64,000 nt of DNA from Microbacterium sp. SD291 (GCF_017355365.1 NZ_JADIJR010000013.1:1-64000), one strand, 5' to 3'. Positions 52,541 through 60,412 are shown, counted from the first letter of the stretch. Numbers and translations: made by a program. The notes: a model not told the origin generated them from the letters alone.

Positions 52541-53463
52541 GCGAGGCGCGCGACGGCGAGGTCCTGCCACCCCATGCCGCACGTCTTCACGATGCGAGGG
52601 CGATCGGTCGCCGGGGCCACGGCGCCGGTGAACAGCTCGTGCATGGTGATGAGATCGGCGGGCGACAGCATCCCGGCGGCGATCGCGCCGATGACGTCTC
52701 CCGCCTCGGTGCGGGCCACGCGTCTGCTCTCGACGACGACCTGCGAGCGGCCGAGGAGGGCGGGGTCGAGTTCGGTGCGGTCGGGTTCGTGGGAGCCGAT
52801 CGCGATGATCGTCGCGTCGTCGCGGACGAGGGCGGCCGGGAACAGGGGAGTGGATGCCGTCGTGGCGCACACGATGAGGTCGGCGCTGCGGACGTCGGCT
52901 GCGGTGCCGACGGCGAGGTCGGCGTCGGGCGCGAACGCCCGAGCGGCTTCGACGGCGGCGCGTGCCCTGGTGTCGTCCCGGCCGATCATGCGCACGGTGC
53001 GCAACGGGCGGATGGCGGCGATGGCCTCGACATGGCGCACGGCCTGCGGTCCGCTGCCGAAGATCACCAGGTCGCCGGCATCCGGTCGGGCGAGAGGATC
53101 GGCAGCGGCGGCGGAGACGGCAGGGGTGCGCAGGCTGGTCAGCGCGGTGCCGTCGATCAGCGCCGTGGGGGTGAGGGTGTCGCCGTCGAGGAGGACGTAG
53201 ACGGCCTGGATGCGCTCCAGGCCGCGGGCGGGGTTACCCGGCGCGACGCTCGCGAGCTTCTGGCCGACCGCGCCGCCGACGGCTGCGGGCATCAGCAGGA
53301 GCTGGCCGCCGGGAACGTCTTCGATCGTGCGCGGCAGGTCGTACTCCGGGTCGAAGCCGCTTCGAAGGGTCTCCTGGATCGCGGCGATCGCGGCTGCCAT
53401 GCTGACCCGCTCGGAGAGTTCGCGGGCGGGGACCAGGGTGAGAGCGGCAATGACGTCGACCAT
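52534..53463 (-). CDS. Ornithine cyclodeaminase/mu-crystallin-family reductase
   Basis: A 309-residue NAD(P)-dependent enzyme. PGGQLLLMPAAVGGAVGQKL and ALIDGTALTSLRTPAVSAAA form the substrate part. VIFGSGPQAVRHVEAIAAIR near residue 135 is the Rossmann glycine motif. IIAIGSHEPDRTELDPALLG follows. Members next to hydroxyproline genes are 1-pyrroline-2-carboxylate or 1-piperideine-2-carboxylate reductases that produce proline. True ornithine cyclodeaminase is less likely in this context. It is first in the minus-strand operon. Confidence 0.85.
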   Translation of the reverse strand: MVDVIAALTLVPARELSERVSMAAAIAAIQETLRSGFDPEYDLPRTIEDVPGGQLLLMPAAVGGAVGQKLASVAPGNPARGLERIQAVYVLLDGDTLTPTALIDGTALTSLRTPAVSAAAADPLARPDAGDLVIFGSGPQAVRHVEAIAAIRPLRTVRMIGRDDTRARAAVEAARAFAPDADLAVGTAADVRSADLIVCATTASTPLFPAALVRDDATIIAIGSHEPDRTELDPALLGRSQVVVESRRVARTEAGDVIGAIAAGMLSPADLITMHELFTGAVAPATDRPRIVKTCGMGWQDLAVARLAV

Positions 53464-53509
53464 GCCCCCATGCTAGGGGGTGGTGTGTGATATGGCACTG
53501 GGCTGTGGT

Positions 53510-55414
53510 CTACGTGTGGCCTGCGGATCCGCGGATTCGCGCAGCAGGCCTCGGGTGACGTAAGCTTGTCCGCGGTGACGTGTCCGAGCGGCCGAAGGTG
53601 CAACTCTCGAAAAGTTGTGTAGGGTAACCCCCTACCGTGGGTTCAAATCCCACCGTCACCGCCAAGTTGTACACGTTGGAACCCCCGGTAAACGAAAGTT
53701 TGCCGGGGGTTTTGCTTTCCCGGTTTCCGGCTGCTGGTTGGGCTGAAGGGCGGCTTGTCGCGCCACTTCGCGCCGTGTGTCGCCCGTTCGCGGCAAGGAC
53801 GGCTGGATGGGCCAGTTCAGCCACTGCCGCCACGGGTGGGGCGTATTCGGCCTCGAGCACAATCTCTCGTTCTTGCGGATCATCAGGCTCATCGATGATG
53901 TCGATGCGGATGCTCGTGAACACCGCCTGGTTGAGGAGGCGCTTGGTGTGCTCGGAGACCGTGCTGTAGAGGTCGCCGGCTTTGCTCATGAGGCCTATGA
54001 CCGTGTCGACGTGTTCGCGCATGAGCAACGTGTCGGTTTCGGAGGCGCGGATGATCCGTTCCGCTGCGGCAATCTCGGCGGAAACCTGATCTTGTCGTGG
54101 TCTGATGTCTTCGGCAGCGATGACACCGTCAAGGTAAGCATCGATGAGCCGCTGCTTCTTCGTCTGGAGGGCGCGCAGGCGCTTGCGCTGTGTCCCGGCG
54201 AGCTTCTCGGCCTCGGTGCTCTCGGTATCAAGGATGCTGTGCGCAGTAGCGCGTGCGACGGTTGTCTCTTCAGGGGTGAATTGCACACGGGTGTCCCATT
54301 CGCGTTGCATGGCGTGCTCGACGTCTTCGACAGGGACGTAAGGCAGGTCGCAGGTGGTGCGGCCGGTGTGCCTGCCGAGGCAGAAGAAGTAGCTGTAGAC
54401 GCCGCCACGACCTCGGGAGTGTCCGTAGCCCATGCGTCCGCTGCAACGGTTGCAGAGCAGCCGCCCTTTGAGGGGGTGGTCGTGCTTCCATGCCCGGTCT
54501 CCGGCCAGGCGTCGGCCAGAGAGTAGCGACTGGACCTGATACCAGGTGTCATCGTCGATGAGTGCTTCGTGAGCGCCGTCGTAGACCACGCCGTGGTAGA
54601 TGATCTTCCCGATGTAATACGGGTTCTTCAGGAGGCGATGCACCTGAGAATTGCTCAGCGCCTTGCCTTCGTACTTCCTCGTTTTCCGGCTTTTCAATCC
54701 CCGCTCGGCGAGGAGGTCGGTCAGGGTCGTGATGCTGACATCGCCAGTGGCGTAGGTGCGATATGCCCAAGTGATGTGCTCGGCACGCTCCGGATCGAGC
54801 ATGATGCCTTTGATCTCGACGCCTTCGGTACGGGCGAGGGTGTTGAGATAGCCGATCGGTGCGACACCATGGGTGCCGCCGCCCCTGGCTTTCTGTTCCA
54901 TTCCCTTCATGGCCTCGGTGGCGACGTTCGAGGAGTAGTACTCATTCATCGCTGCCGTTACGGTGCGCTGGAATCGGCCTGCCGTGGTGTCGTCAAAGCG
55001 CTCGGTGACGGACTCCAGTTTCGCGCCCGTCTGCTTGATAGCAAGAAAAAGCGCCGCATCGTCAGCGGTGTTGCGTGCCAGGCGGTCGAGCTTGTGCACG
55101 ATCACGTACCCGACCTGGTGCACCTTGATGTACTCGAGGAGTGCCTGGAGTCCTGGGCGGTCGGTCGTGCGGGCGGACTCGCCTGCGTCGATGAACTGCT
55201 CAACGACCTCGGCGCCGAGGTCGTGCGCGTGACGGGTGCAGTACTCGCGCTGGGCAGGCAATGAGTACCCTTCCGGTTCGCCGTTCTTCCGTGCCTGACG
55301 AGAGGTCGACACACGCGCGTAGATCACGGCGCGCTTCATCCGAGCCGTTCTCACTTCCGTCACCTCGTCGGTAGACGGGAGTCCGATCGCCTGGGCAACA
55401 AGTTGATTTTTCAT
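53510..55414 (-). CDS. Large serine recombinase (integrase) reading antisense through tRNA-Ser
   Basis: A 634-residue frame. ATG 55414 has AAGGAGGG 8-9 bases upstream. The resolvase domain begins at RAVIYARVSTSRQ with nucleophile S36 and includes VIVHKLDRLARNTADD. The recombinase domain has LKNPYYIGKIIYHGVVYDGA. A zinc ribbon (LLCNRCSGRMGYG...CDLP) and a coiled coil (residues about 400-450) follow, as in phage-type integrases. Native-looking sequence ends around residue 560. The frame then runs across the tRNA terminator and, from about residue 584 to 614, antisense through the tRNA (giving VGFEPTVGG), stopping at 53510. Confidence 0.88.
   Translation of the reverse strand: MKNQLVAQAIGLPSTDEVTEVRTARMKRAVIYARVSTSRQARKNGEPEGYSLPAQREYCTRHAHDLGAEVVEQFIDAGESARTTDRPGLQALLEYIKVHQVGYVIVHKLDRLARNTADDAALFLAIKQTGAKLESVTERFDDTTAGRFQRTVTAAMNEYYSSNVATEAMKGMEQKARGGGTHGVAPIGYLNTLARTEGVEIKGIMLDPERAEHITWAYRTYATGDVSITTLTDLLAERGLKSRKTRKYEGKALSNSQVHRLLKNPYYIGKIIYHGVVYDGAHEALIDDDTWYQVQSLLSGRRLAGDRAWKHDHPLKGRLLCNRCSGRMGYGHSRGRGGVYSYFFCLGRHTGRTTCDLPYVPVEDVEHAMQREWDTRVQFTPEETTVARATAHSILDTESTEAEKLAGTQRKRLRALQTKKQRLIDAYLDGVIAAEDIRPRQDQVSAEIAAAERIIRASETDTLLMREHVDTVIGLMSKAGDLYSTVSEHTKRLLNQAVFTSIRIDIIDEPDDPQEREIVLEAEYAPPVAAVAELAHPAVLAANGRHTARSGATSRPSAQPAAGNRESKTPGKLSFTGGSNVYNLAVTVGFEPTVGGYPTQLFESCTFGRSDTSPRTSLRHPRPAARIRGSAGHT
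53574..53664 (+). tRNA. tRNA-Ser (anticodon CGA), CCA encoded
   Basis: The acceptor stem GGTGACG pairs with CGTCACC, with discriminator G and CCA following. The anticodon arm is CAACT-CTCGAAA-AGTTG with anticodon CGA. A long variable arm (TAGGG-TAAC-CCCTA) marks a class II serine tRNA. The T arm is GTGGG-TTCAAAT-CCCAC. The gene is 91 bases including CCA. A strong terminator follows at 53680. Confidence 0.96.
53680..53714 (+). terminator. Intrinsic terminator after tRNA-Ser
   Basis: AACCCCCGGTAAAC, loop GAAA, GTTTGCCGGGGGTT, then TTG: a 14-bp stem with one G-T pair, 15 bases downstream of the tRNA. It also lies within the antisense recombinase frame, near residues 567-578. Confidence 0.9.
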
Positions 55415-55787
55415 AAGGGATGCCCTCCTTTCTGCCTGATGGAGGGAGGTTTTCCGAGGTTCCCTCTCGAGGTGGCCCTCGGACGATAGCTCCGAATGCG
55501 AAACGAGTCAATGTACGAGTCGCTCCTGAGGCAAAAACTACAACAGTGGACATTTGTTCGAATGGCCAACGTTAAGTGGACCACCAAAGAGTGACTCGCT
55601 CACCAGGTACCTGACCGGCCTCGAGGCACGCGAAGAAACTGCGCGAATGCGCAGTGAGTCCCGTCCTGTTTCGGCCAGATCCCATTTGTCTAGGACGAAT
55701 GGCCAATCGTCTGTCCACTGAAGTACCTACAGACGATGGAGATATCCCTCGATACGTTGAAGGCTCATTCATCTGAAAGGGGTAAGG
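55415..55787. other. 373-base non-coding region of the element, with repeated words
   Basis: No gene is supported. CGAATGGCCAA occurs at 55559 and 55696, each preceded within 15 bases by CATTTGT. AGTGGAC occurs at 55546 and 55575 and its complement GTCCACT at 55713. This AT-richer spacer between divergent genes probably holds both promoters and may include recombinase or regulator binding sites. Confidence 0.45.
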
Positions 55788-55848
55788 ATGGTCCAGCAGA
55801 CGACGACCCGCACTCACGGTCGCCTCACTTATTGCAACAACCGTACTT

Positions 55849-56799
55849 GTGGCATCCGGGGGAGTCGCGGCATCGGCAGACGACACCGTGACCAGTCCGA
55901 TCGAGGCCCTCGAGACCGTAATGTCCCTGTCGAGTAGCGAATCAACGGCGGTTCTCGACGAGGTGGCAAATGTGTCGACGGACGAGAGCGGTAGCGCAGC
56001 CATCGAGGCTGAGGTCAACGACGTCGAAGTAATCATCCCGACGAGCGCATCCGACCCGATCTCGCTGACGTTCGCAACCGGTAGCGCCTTCGCGGTCGAC
56101 CTTCCAGCTGGCGAGCAGTCAGCAGACGCCAGTGCCCTTGAGCCCGGTGTGGTGGCATTCGATGCGGGCACGTTCACAACGATCCCGGTGGTCAAAGACG
56201 ATGGCTCGGTTCAGATCGCAACGGTCCTCGATGGCCCAGAGTCCCCGACTGCGTATGAGTACGGCATCACCATTGCAGGTGGCGGCAGCCTCTCGTTGAC
56301 GGATGAGGGCGTCGTCCTCGTCACTGGGGCCGACGGGAAACTCACGGGTGCAGTCGCTCCGGCCTGGGCGCTCGATGCGGACGGTCGCAATGTCCCCACT
56401 CGCTACGAAGTTCAGGGCGACACGCTCGTTCAGATCGTCGACCACACTGAGGGGAGCTTCTCGTACCCGATCGTGGCTGATCCGTGGATGGGCGGTAACC
56501 TGTTCGATCGAATGAATACGGGCTCGTGGAACAGCCAGCCCCGATACTCGCTCTTCCGTAGCACCTGGGGTGCGGTCGTCAGCGGCTACGCGACCGCGAC
56601 GCCGATCTTCCTCTCTGCGGGGTGGTCGGAGGCCGTGTCGCGTTGGCCCGTCCTGACGAGCAAGGAGACGCTGCACCAGCAGTACGACTGCCACGCGTTC
56701 TATGCAATCCTTAAGCCTGACTCCTGGAACCTGGAGAAGGCTCGTTCAAACAATTCCGGTTGGGGCTCCACGATCGCCTCACACTGGTGCAACTGGTGA
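55849..56799 (+). CDS. DUF2599-like secreted protein with signal peptide out of frame
   Basis: A 316-residue frame beginning at GTG 55849, inside the hydrophobic part of a signal peptide. Going upstream the same frame reads SLIATTVLVASGGVAASAD but has no start codon before a TAA. A good ATG with AAGGGGTAAGG lies at 55788 in another frame (MVQQTTTR). Removing one base near 55804-55810 would join them, so a one-base insertion is likely. The body is acidic and beta-rich. The C-terminus (QYDCHAFYAILKPDSWNLEK, then TIASHWCNW) matches the DUF2599 pattern of actinobacterial exported proteins. Function unknown. Confidence 0.65.
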   Translation: MASGGVAASADDTVTSPIEALETVMSLSSSESTAVLDEVANVSTDESGSAAIEAEVNDVEVIIPTSASDPISLTFATGSAFAVDLPAGEQSADASALEPGVVAFDAGTFTTIPVVKDDGSVQIATVLDGPESPTAYEYGITIAGGGSLSLTDEGVVLVTGADGKLTGAVAPAWALDADGRNVPTRYEVQGDTLVQIVDHTEGSFSYPIVADPWMGGNLFDRMNTGSWNSQPRYSLFRSTWGAVVSGYATATPIFLSAGWSEAVSRWPVLTSKETLHQQYDCHAFYAILKPDSWNLEKARSNNSGWGSTIASHWCNW

Positions 56800-56807
56800 G
56801 GTGAATC

Positions 56808-57056
56808 ATGCGAACTCTATCTCTGTGCCTTTTGTCCGCCGGCGTCGCGCTCATAATCGCATTCGGAATCGTTACGTTCGAGGCCGGAATGATCCTCGAC
56901 GAAACCGGCGGTAACGGCCGGTTCCTGGCGGGTCAGGCAGTCATCGGCCTGAGTGGAGTCGTGCTCCTGCTCCTCGGCCTCGCTCTGTTTATCCTGTGGG
57001 CAAAGCGGCACTATCCAGTAGAAGCGCCGAACGCAAAGCCGGTGCATGCCAGCTGA
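56808..57056 (+). CDS. Small two-helix membrane protein
   Basis: An 82-residue protein starting 9 bases after the DUF2599-like stop. There are two hydrophobic helices, at about 4-24 (LSLCLLSAGVALIIAFGIV) and 42-66 (AVIGLSGVVLLLLGLALFIL). A short loop (EAGMILDETGGNGRF) separates them and a basic cytoplasmic end follows. Family not recognised. Tight linkage to a secreted protein gene on a mobile element resembles effector/immunity or secretion-helper pairs; this is speculative. Confidence 0.6.
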   Translation: MRTLSLCLLSAGVALIIAFGIVTFEAGMILDETGGNGRFLAGQAVIGLSGVVLLLLGLALFILWAKRHYPVEAPNAKPVHAS

Positions 57057-57311
57057 CTGAATCCACTGAATCGCCGGTCGACTCCTTCACTGCGAGTCGG
57101 CCGGCGCTTCGATTTGTCCTACTCGCTCAATCCGCATCCTCATCGCGCTGGACGGTGCCGGGTCCTACGTGAACGCCTCGGTGCAGATCGGGCATCCGGC
57201 ACACGTGCGGGTCGTGGCGGATGTGGCGGAGTGGTCGCTCGGGCTCGAGCCAGGCGCTCTGCGGGCGGCGATCGACGGGCAGACCTAGACTCGGTCGGCG
57301 AGCCGGCCCGC
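57057..57311 (+). other. Possible 3' gene remnant at the right edge of the element
   Basis: A plus-strand frame ending at TAG 57286-57288 reads IRILIALDGAGSYVNASVQI, then GHPAHVRVVADVAEWSLGLE and PGALRAAIDGQT. Its codon usage is that of the host, but it has no plausible start. It may be the truncated end of a host gene cut by element insertion, or a short unannotated protein. An inverted repeat CGCCGGTCGACT...AGTCGGCCGGCG (57073-57104) just before it could be a terminator. Confidence 0.35.
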
Positions 57312-58997
57312 TCACTCCGTCGCGAGATCCTCGACGGGCGCCGCGGCGATGGATGTGCGGGAGGTGCGAACGCCCGCGCGGTCGAGCATCGACGGAGACG
57401 GCGTCGAAGCGGCCAGTGCGGCGCTGAAGTCCGCTCCTGGGATGCGGAGCAGCCGGCACTCGGTCGCGGCCGTCACGGTCGCAGACCGTGCGGCGTCGTC
57501 GAGGAGACCGATCTCCCCGACATAGCCGGGCGTTGCGACATCGGGCAGGTCGATCGCGACGCCGTCGTCGCGCACGGCGCTGATCTGCAGCATCCCGTCG
57601 GTGAGCACCCACAGCGCGTCGGACGGGTCGCCCTGCCGGATGATGGTCTCCCCGGCCTGCACCGTGCGCTCTTCGACGGCTTCGGCAAGGTGCTCCAGGA
57701 GGCTGCGCGGCGCGCCGGCGAAGAGGTCCAGCTGTTCGAGGACGCTCGTGTACGGCGCGAGCCGGGCGGCCTTCTGCGCCATGTCCTTGTCGATCCGCAG
57801 CAGGACAGGCACCCCGATGAGGCCGAGCAGCGGCACGCCGAGGCCGATCGCGGCGAACGCCCAGCCGATCCCGAACTGCGCGAGCAGCCAGCTGCCGAGG
57901 ATGGAGGTCAGCACCGCGCTGGCGAGGATCATCACGTCCACGGTGCCGATCACCCGCCCGAGAACGTCACGCGGCAGGTCGCGCTGGAGGGTGGTGAAGG
58001 CGAGGACGTCGACGATCACCATCCCGACGCCCGACACGACCTGCAGCAGCAGAGCGCTCGGGATGGATCCGACGAAGACGGATATCCACAGTGGCACGCA
58101 CTGGATGACGAGCGCACCCGTGATGAGCAGGGTCAGCCGCCTCGACCCGGTGAGGCGCTGAGCGAGGCCCGCGACGATCACGCTGCCCAGGGCGTTGGCG
58201 GCGAGCAGCAGGCTGTATCCCGCGACGCCGCCGTCCAGGTGCTCGGCGAGCGACGGCAGCAGCACGGTCGCGGAGCTGGCGACGGCCGAGTCGAGCACGA
58301 GGAACATCGTGAGCACGAGCGCCTTGTGGTGCTTGCCGAGCGCTGCGACGCCAGACACCCACTGGGTGAAGGCGCCGCCGCCGGGTTCGGCGCTGCCCCG
58401 TGATCGCACCCGCAGCGTCCGGTACAGAAGAGCTGCGACGACGAAGCTCGCCGCATTGATCAGGATGCCCCAGACGGGCTCACCGACCAGCAGCAGGACG
58501 GCGCCGATCCCCGGTCCGACGACCACGATCACGCTCTCCAGCACCGCGAACAAGGCGTTCGCCGCCACCAGATCGGATTCGGGGACAGTCTCGGGGATGA
58601 GCGCTCCGGATGCCGCCCTCACCGGCGAGCACACGGCCGTGAGCAGCGCCGCCGCGAGCAGGAGCAGCCACAGCGGGGCGTCGAACACGACGAGCGTCGC
58701 GATGCCCAGCGTCACGAACGCGGCGAGGATCGCGCTGACCATCAGCACCATCCGCCGGTCGTAGCGGTCGGCGAGCACACCGGCGTAACCGCCGCACAGC
58801 ATCCCGACGATCCAGCGGACGGTGACGAGCGCCGCGATCCAGCCGGCGGAATGCGTGCGCTCGAAGACGTAGGAGATGAGGACGACGTTATAAGCCCAGG
58901 ATGCTCCGCCGTCCGCGATGAACGCCAGCGCGAGGGTGCGCAGGTCGTGATGTCTCAGCGCGGCGGTGAATCGCGGCTTCGCGACACGAGTTGCCAT
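57312..58997 (-). CDS. MFS transporter with C-terminal cyclic-nucleotide-binding domain
   Basis: A 561-residue protein. Residues 1-420 are an MFS_3-type 12-helix transporter, with the loop motif GVLADRYDRRMVLMVSA near 72. Residues about 435-540 are a cNMP-binding beta roll: RTVQAGETIIRQGDPSDALW, VLTDGMLQISA, GYVGEIGLLDDAARSATVTA and TECRLLRIPG. The GEIGLLDDAARSATV phosphate-binding cassette is present. Binding of cAMP or a related nucleotide could gate transport. Substrate unknown. Stand-alone gene. Confidence 0.88.
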   Translation of the reverse strand: MATRVAKPRFTAALRHHDLRTLALAFIADGGASWAYNVVLISYVFERTHSAGWIAALVTVRWIVGMLCGGYAGVLADRYDRRMVLMVSAILAAFVTLGIATLVVFDAPLWLLLLAAALLTAVCSPVRAASGALIPETVPESDLVAANALFAVLESVIVVVGPGIGAVLLLVGEPVWGILINAASFVVAALLYRTLRVRSRGSAEPGGGAFTQWVSGVAALGKHHKALVLTMFLVLDSAVASSATVLLPSLAEHLDGGVAGYSLLLAANALGSVIVAGLAQRLTGSRRLTLLITGALVIQCVPLWISVFVGSIPSALLLQVVSGVGMVIVDVLAFTTLQRDLPRDVLGRVIGTVDVMILASAVLTSILGSWLLAQFGIGWAFAAIGLGVPLLGLIGVPVLLRIDKDMAQKAARLAPYTSVLEQLDLFAGAPRSLLEHLAEAVEERTVQAGETIIRQGDPSDALWVLTDGMLQISAVRDDGVAIDLPDVATPGYVGEIGLLDDAARSATVTAATECRLLRIPGADFSAALAASTPSPSMLDRAGVRTSRTSIAAAPVEDLATE

Positions 58998-59080
58998 TCC
59001 CGCATCCTGATCTCACGCGCGATCACGCGCATCGGTGAGATCACTGAAGTTCGAGCGTGACCGCGGGCCGGAAGTCCGTG

Positions 59081-59287
59081 TCAGGCGGAACCGGGAGGCA
59101 GCTTGTCGACGCCGTGTCGCTTCGGCTTGTCCGGCTCGGCCTCGGTCGCCGGTGAGGCGTGCTCAGGGGCCTGCGGAGGGTCTGCGGCCGGATAGCCCGG
59201 CTCTTCGCCGTCGGTCGCCTCGTCGCGCTCCTCGGCCGGCGGGAGGTGGTCCCGCGGCTGCGTGATGTCGTCTGGATTGCGTGCCAT
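59081..59287 (-). CDS. Small acidic, proline-rich hypothetical protein
   Basis: A 68-residue protein (MARNPDDITQPRDHLPPAEE, then ERDEATDGEEPGYPAADPPQ) ending KRHGVDKLPPGSA. The composition predicts disorder. No motif or family is recognised. The start is the only ATG consistent with this composition; the frame continues upstream to 59365 but with host-noncoding character. Real but unknown small proteins of this kind are common in Microbacteriaceae. Confidence 0.5.
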   Translation of the reverse strand: MARNPDDITQPRDHLPPAEERDEATDGEEPGYPAADPPQAPEHASPATEAEPDKPKRHGVDKLPPGSA

Positions 59288-59432
59288 GAGCCCAGATTCC
59301 GCCCGCCGGCATCCGCTCGCCAGGGGGTTGTGAAGACGGGGCTCGTGTGGTTGGAGATCGCGCACGACGAGCAGCCCCTCGATCCTCGGGGGAAGTGGGA
59401 TCGCGGGGCTGCTCGCAGCTCGTGCGCGCGGA

Positions 59433-59915
59433 TCAGCCCCTCACGGGTGCAACCCCGATGGCCCGCTCGCGCAGCTTGCCCAGCGCTCCGGCCGCCGGCA
59501 GGTGCTCCCAGTCGCCGGCCGTGGCCTCCAGTCCGATCGCGAGCCCGAGCGCGTAGTCCGCGTAGAAGTTCGGGACCGTCTTCAGCGCCGTCCGCCACGG
59601 GATCGGATCCGGCCCCTCCGGCAGCGGCGGGAACGGCTCCGGCTCCGGCGGGCAGATGTCGGGGATGTCGTCGAACGCGACGCCCAGCAATCGCGCAGTG
59701 CCGGCGGCCTGGACCACGGCGTACGCGGTCCTGAGGCCGTACCGCACGCCCACCGCAGCCTCGGCGGGCGGCAGGGGCTGCGGGTTCAGGGCGACCGAGT
59801 TCACAGTCCTCCCGAGCGGACCGTTCGGACCGATGATCTCCTCCCACAGGGCGGGATGCCGGTTCGCGAGTATCGCCCACAGAGCCGTCTCGCGCAGTGA
59901 CTTCCTGGGTGCCAT
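59433..59915 (-). CDS. LNPQPLPP-motif hypothetical protein of the protease locus
   Basis: A 160-residue protein; AAGGAGGG lies 8 bases before ATG 59915. VNSVALNPQPLPPAEAAVG near residue 40 contains the LNPQPLPP motif. A second proline-rich stretch ICPPEPEPFPPLPEGPDPIP is near 95. Helical segments follow, ending YADYALGLAIGLEATAGDWE. No enzyme signature is visible. It is divergent from the small gene at 60098, and its promoter region carries the GTATCA word shared with that gene and the sigma gene, so it probably belongs to the same regulon. Confidence 0.7.
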   Translation of the reverse strand: MAPRKSLRETALWAILANRHPALWEEIIGPNGPLGRTVNSVALNPQPLPPAEAAVGVRYGLRTAYAVVQAAGTARLLGVAFDDIPDICPPEPEPFPPLPEGPDPIPWRTALKTVPNFYADYALGLAIGLEATAGDWEHLPAAGALGKLRERAIGVAPVRG

Positions 59916-60011
59916 GTCGGCGCCCTCCTTCCGGTCCGCGACGGCGGACCCTCATGGCTGCAGGGGCCGGGGACGACCCGCGACCCGGGTCACAGTGCAA
60001 GAGAGCCCGCG

Positions 60012-60052
60012 CACCGCCTTGATACATCGCAGCGGCACGTATCAGGGCGACC
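60012..60052. promoter_or_regulatory. Inverted pair of GTATCA words in the divergent promoter
   Basis: On the minus strand ATGTATCAAGGCG (centred near 60018) faces the gene at 59915. On the plus strand ACGTATCAGGGCG (60038-60050) faces the gene at 60098. TGATAC and GTATCA form the two arms (60020-60025 and 60039-60044). A third copy precedes the sigma gene at 60399. Confidence 0.6.
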
Positions 60053-60097
60053 GGCATATCGCTCTCCGCTTCTGAGATGAACGAAGGAGACCGGATC

Positions 60098-60382
60098 ATG
60101 AACACAGCAGTCCCACCCCGCCTCGAGGAGGCGGTCGACCGTCTCTCCCGCACCGTCGGGGCTCTCCTGGGCGGTACACCCGGAGCGCAGGAGGTCATCT
60201 GCAGTCTGGATTTCGCGGCGGCGGAGGCGCTCGCCGAAGTGCTCGAGGCCGGCCGGCACGGCGATGTCGCCGCGCGTCTCATGCATCGCTGGGCTGTCAC
60301 GGAACCGGATTGGGACGAAGAGTACGGCGACGTCATCCGCCGGTGGCTCGCCCTCGACGTCGGGTCGATCCCGGCTCGCTGA
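60098..60382 (+). CDS. Small hypothetical protein upstream of the sigma factor
   Basis: A 94-residue acidic helical protein. ATG 60098 has AAGGAGA 8 bases upstream, which decides against ATG 60077. LEEAVDRLSRTVGALLGG forms helix 1. LDFAAAEALAEVLEAGRHGD follows, then ARLMHRWAVTEPDWDEEYGD. No family is recognised. Shared upstream words with the sigma gene suggest co-regulation. An adaptor or anti-sigma role is possible but unsupported by motif. Confidence 0.6.
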   Translation: MNTAVPPRLEEAVDRLSRTVGALLGGTPGAQEVICSLDFAAAEALAEVLEAGRHGDVAARLMHRWAVTEPDWDEEYGDVIRRWLALDVGSIPAR

Positions 60383-60398
60383 AGAATCTTCCGCGGAC

Positions 60399-60412
60399 AT
60401 GTATCAGGAGCG
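60399..60412 (+). promoter_or_regulatory. GTATCAGG word before the sigma-factor gene
   Basis: ATGTATCAGGAGCG lies about 40 bases before the likely sigma ATG. It matches ACGTATCAGGGCG at 60038 and, on the other strand, ATGTATCAAGGCG near 60012-60024. Confidence 0.55.

Larger units (their letters stand above)
53665..57060. mobile_element. Probable small integrative element beside tRNA-Ser
   Basis: A serine integrase abuts the tRNA. It is followed by two genes whose codon use and GC content are visibly lower than the surrounding DNA, and then by a return to high-GC host-type sequence near 57100. The left boundary is uncertain, because the tRNA terminator (to 53714) may be host DNA. The right end is placed only by composition; I found no repeat of the tRNA 3' end there. 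No transfer, replication or phage structural genes are present. Confidence 0.5.

Noticed and set aside
51430-53490. Long plus-strand open frame opposite the racemase/cyclodeaminase genes
   Set aside because: Shadow frame; the minus-strand genes carry catalytic motifs and ribosome sites.
53665-57060. Prophage
   Set aside because: No capsid, tail, terminase, lysis or replication genes are present; only an integrase and two small cargo genes.
53574-57311. tRNA-Ser 3' end duplicated as a right attachment site
   Set aside because: I looked for the T-arm/acceptor sequence to the right of the cargo genes and found no copy. Serine integrases leave only short identities, so absence is not decisive.
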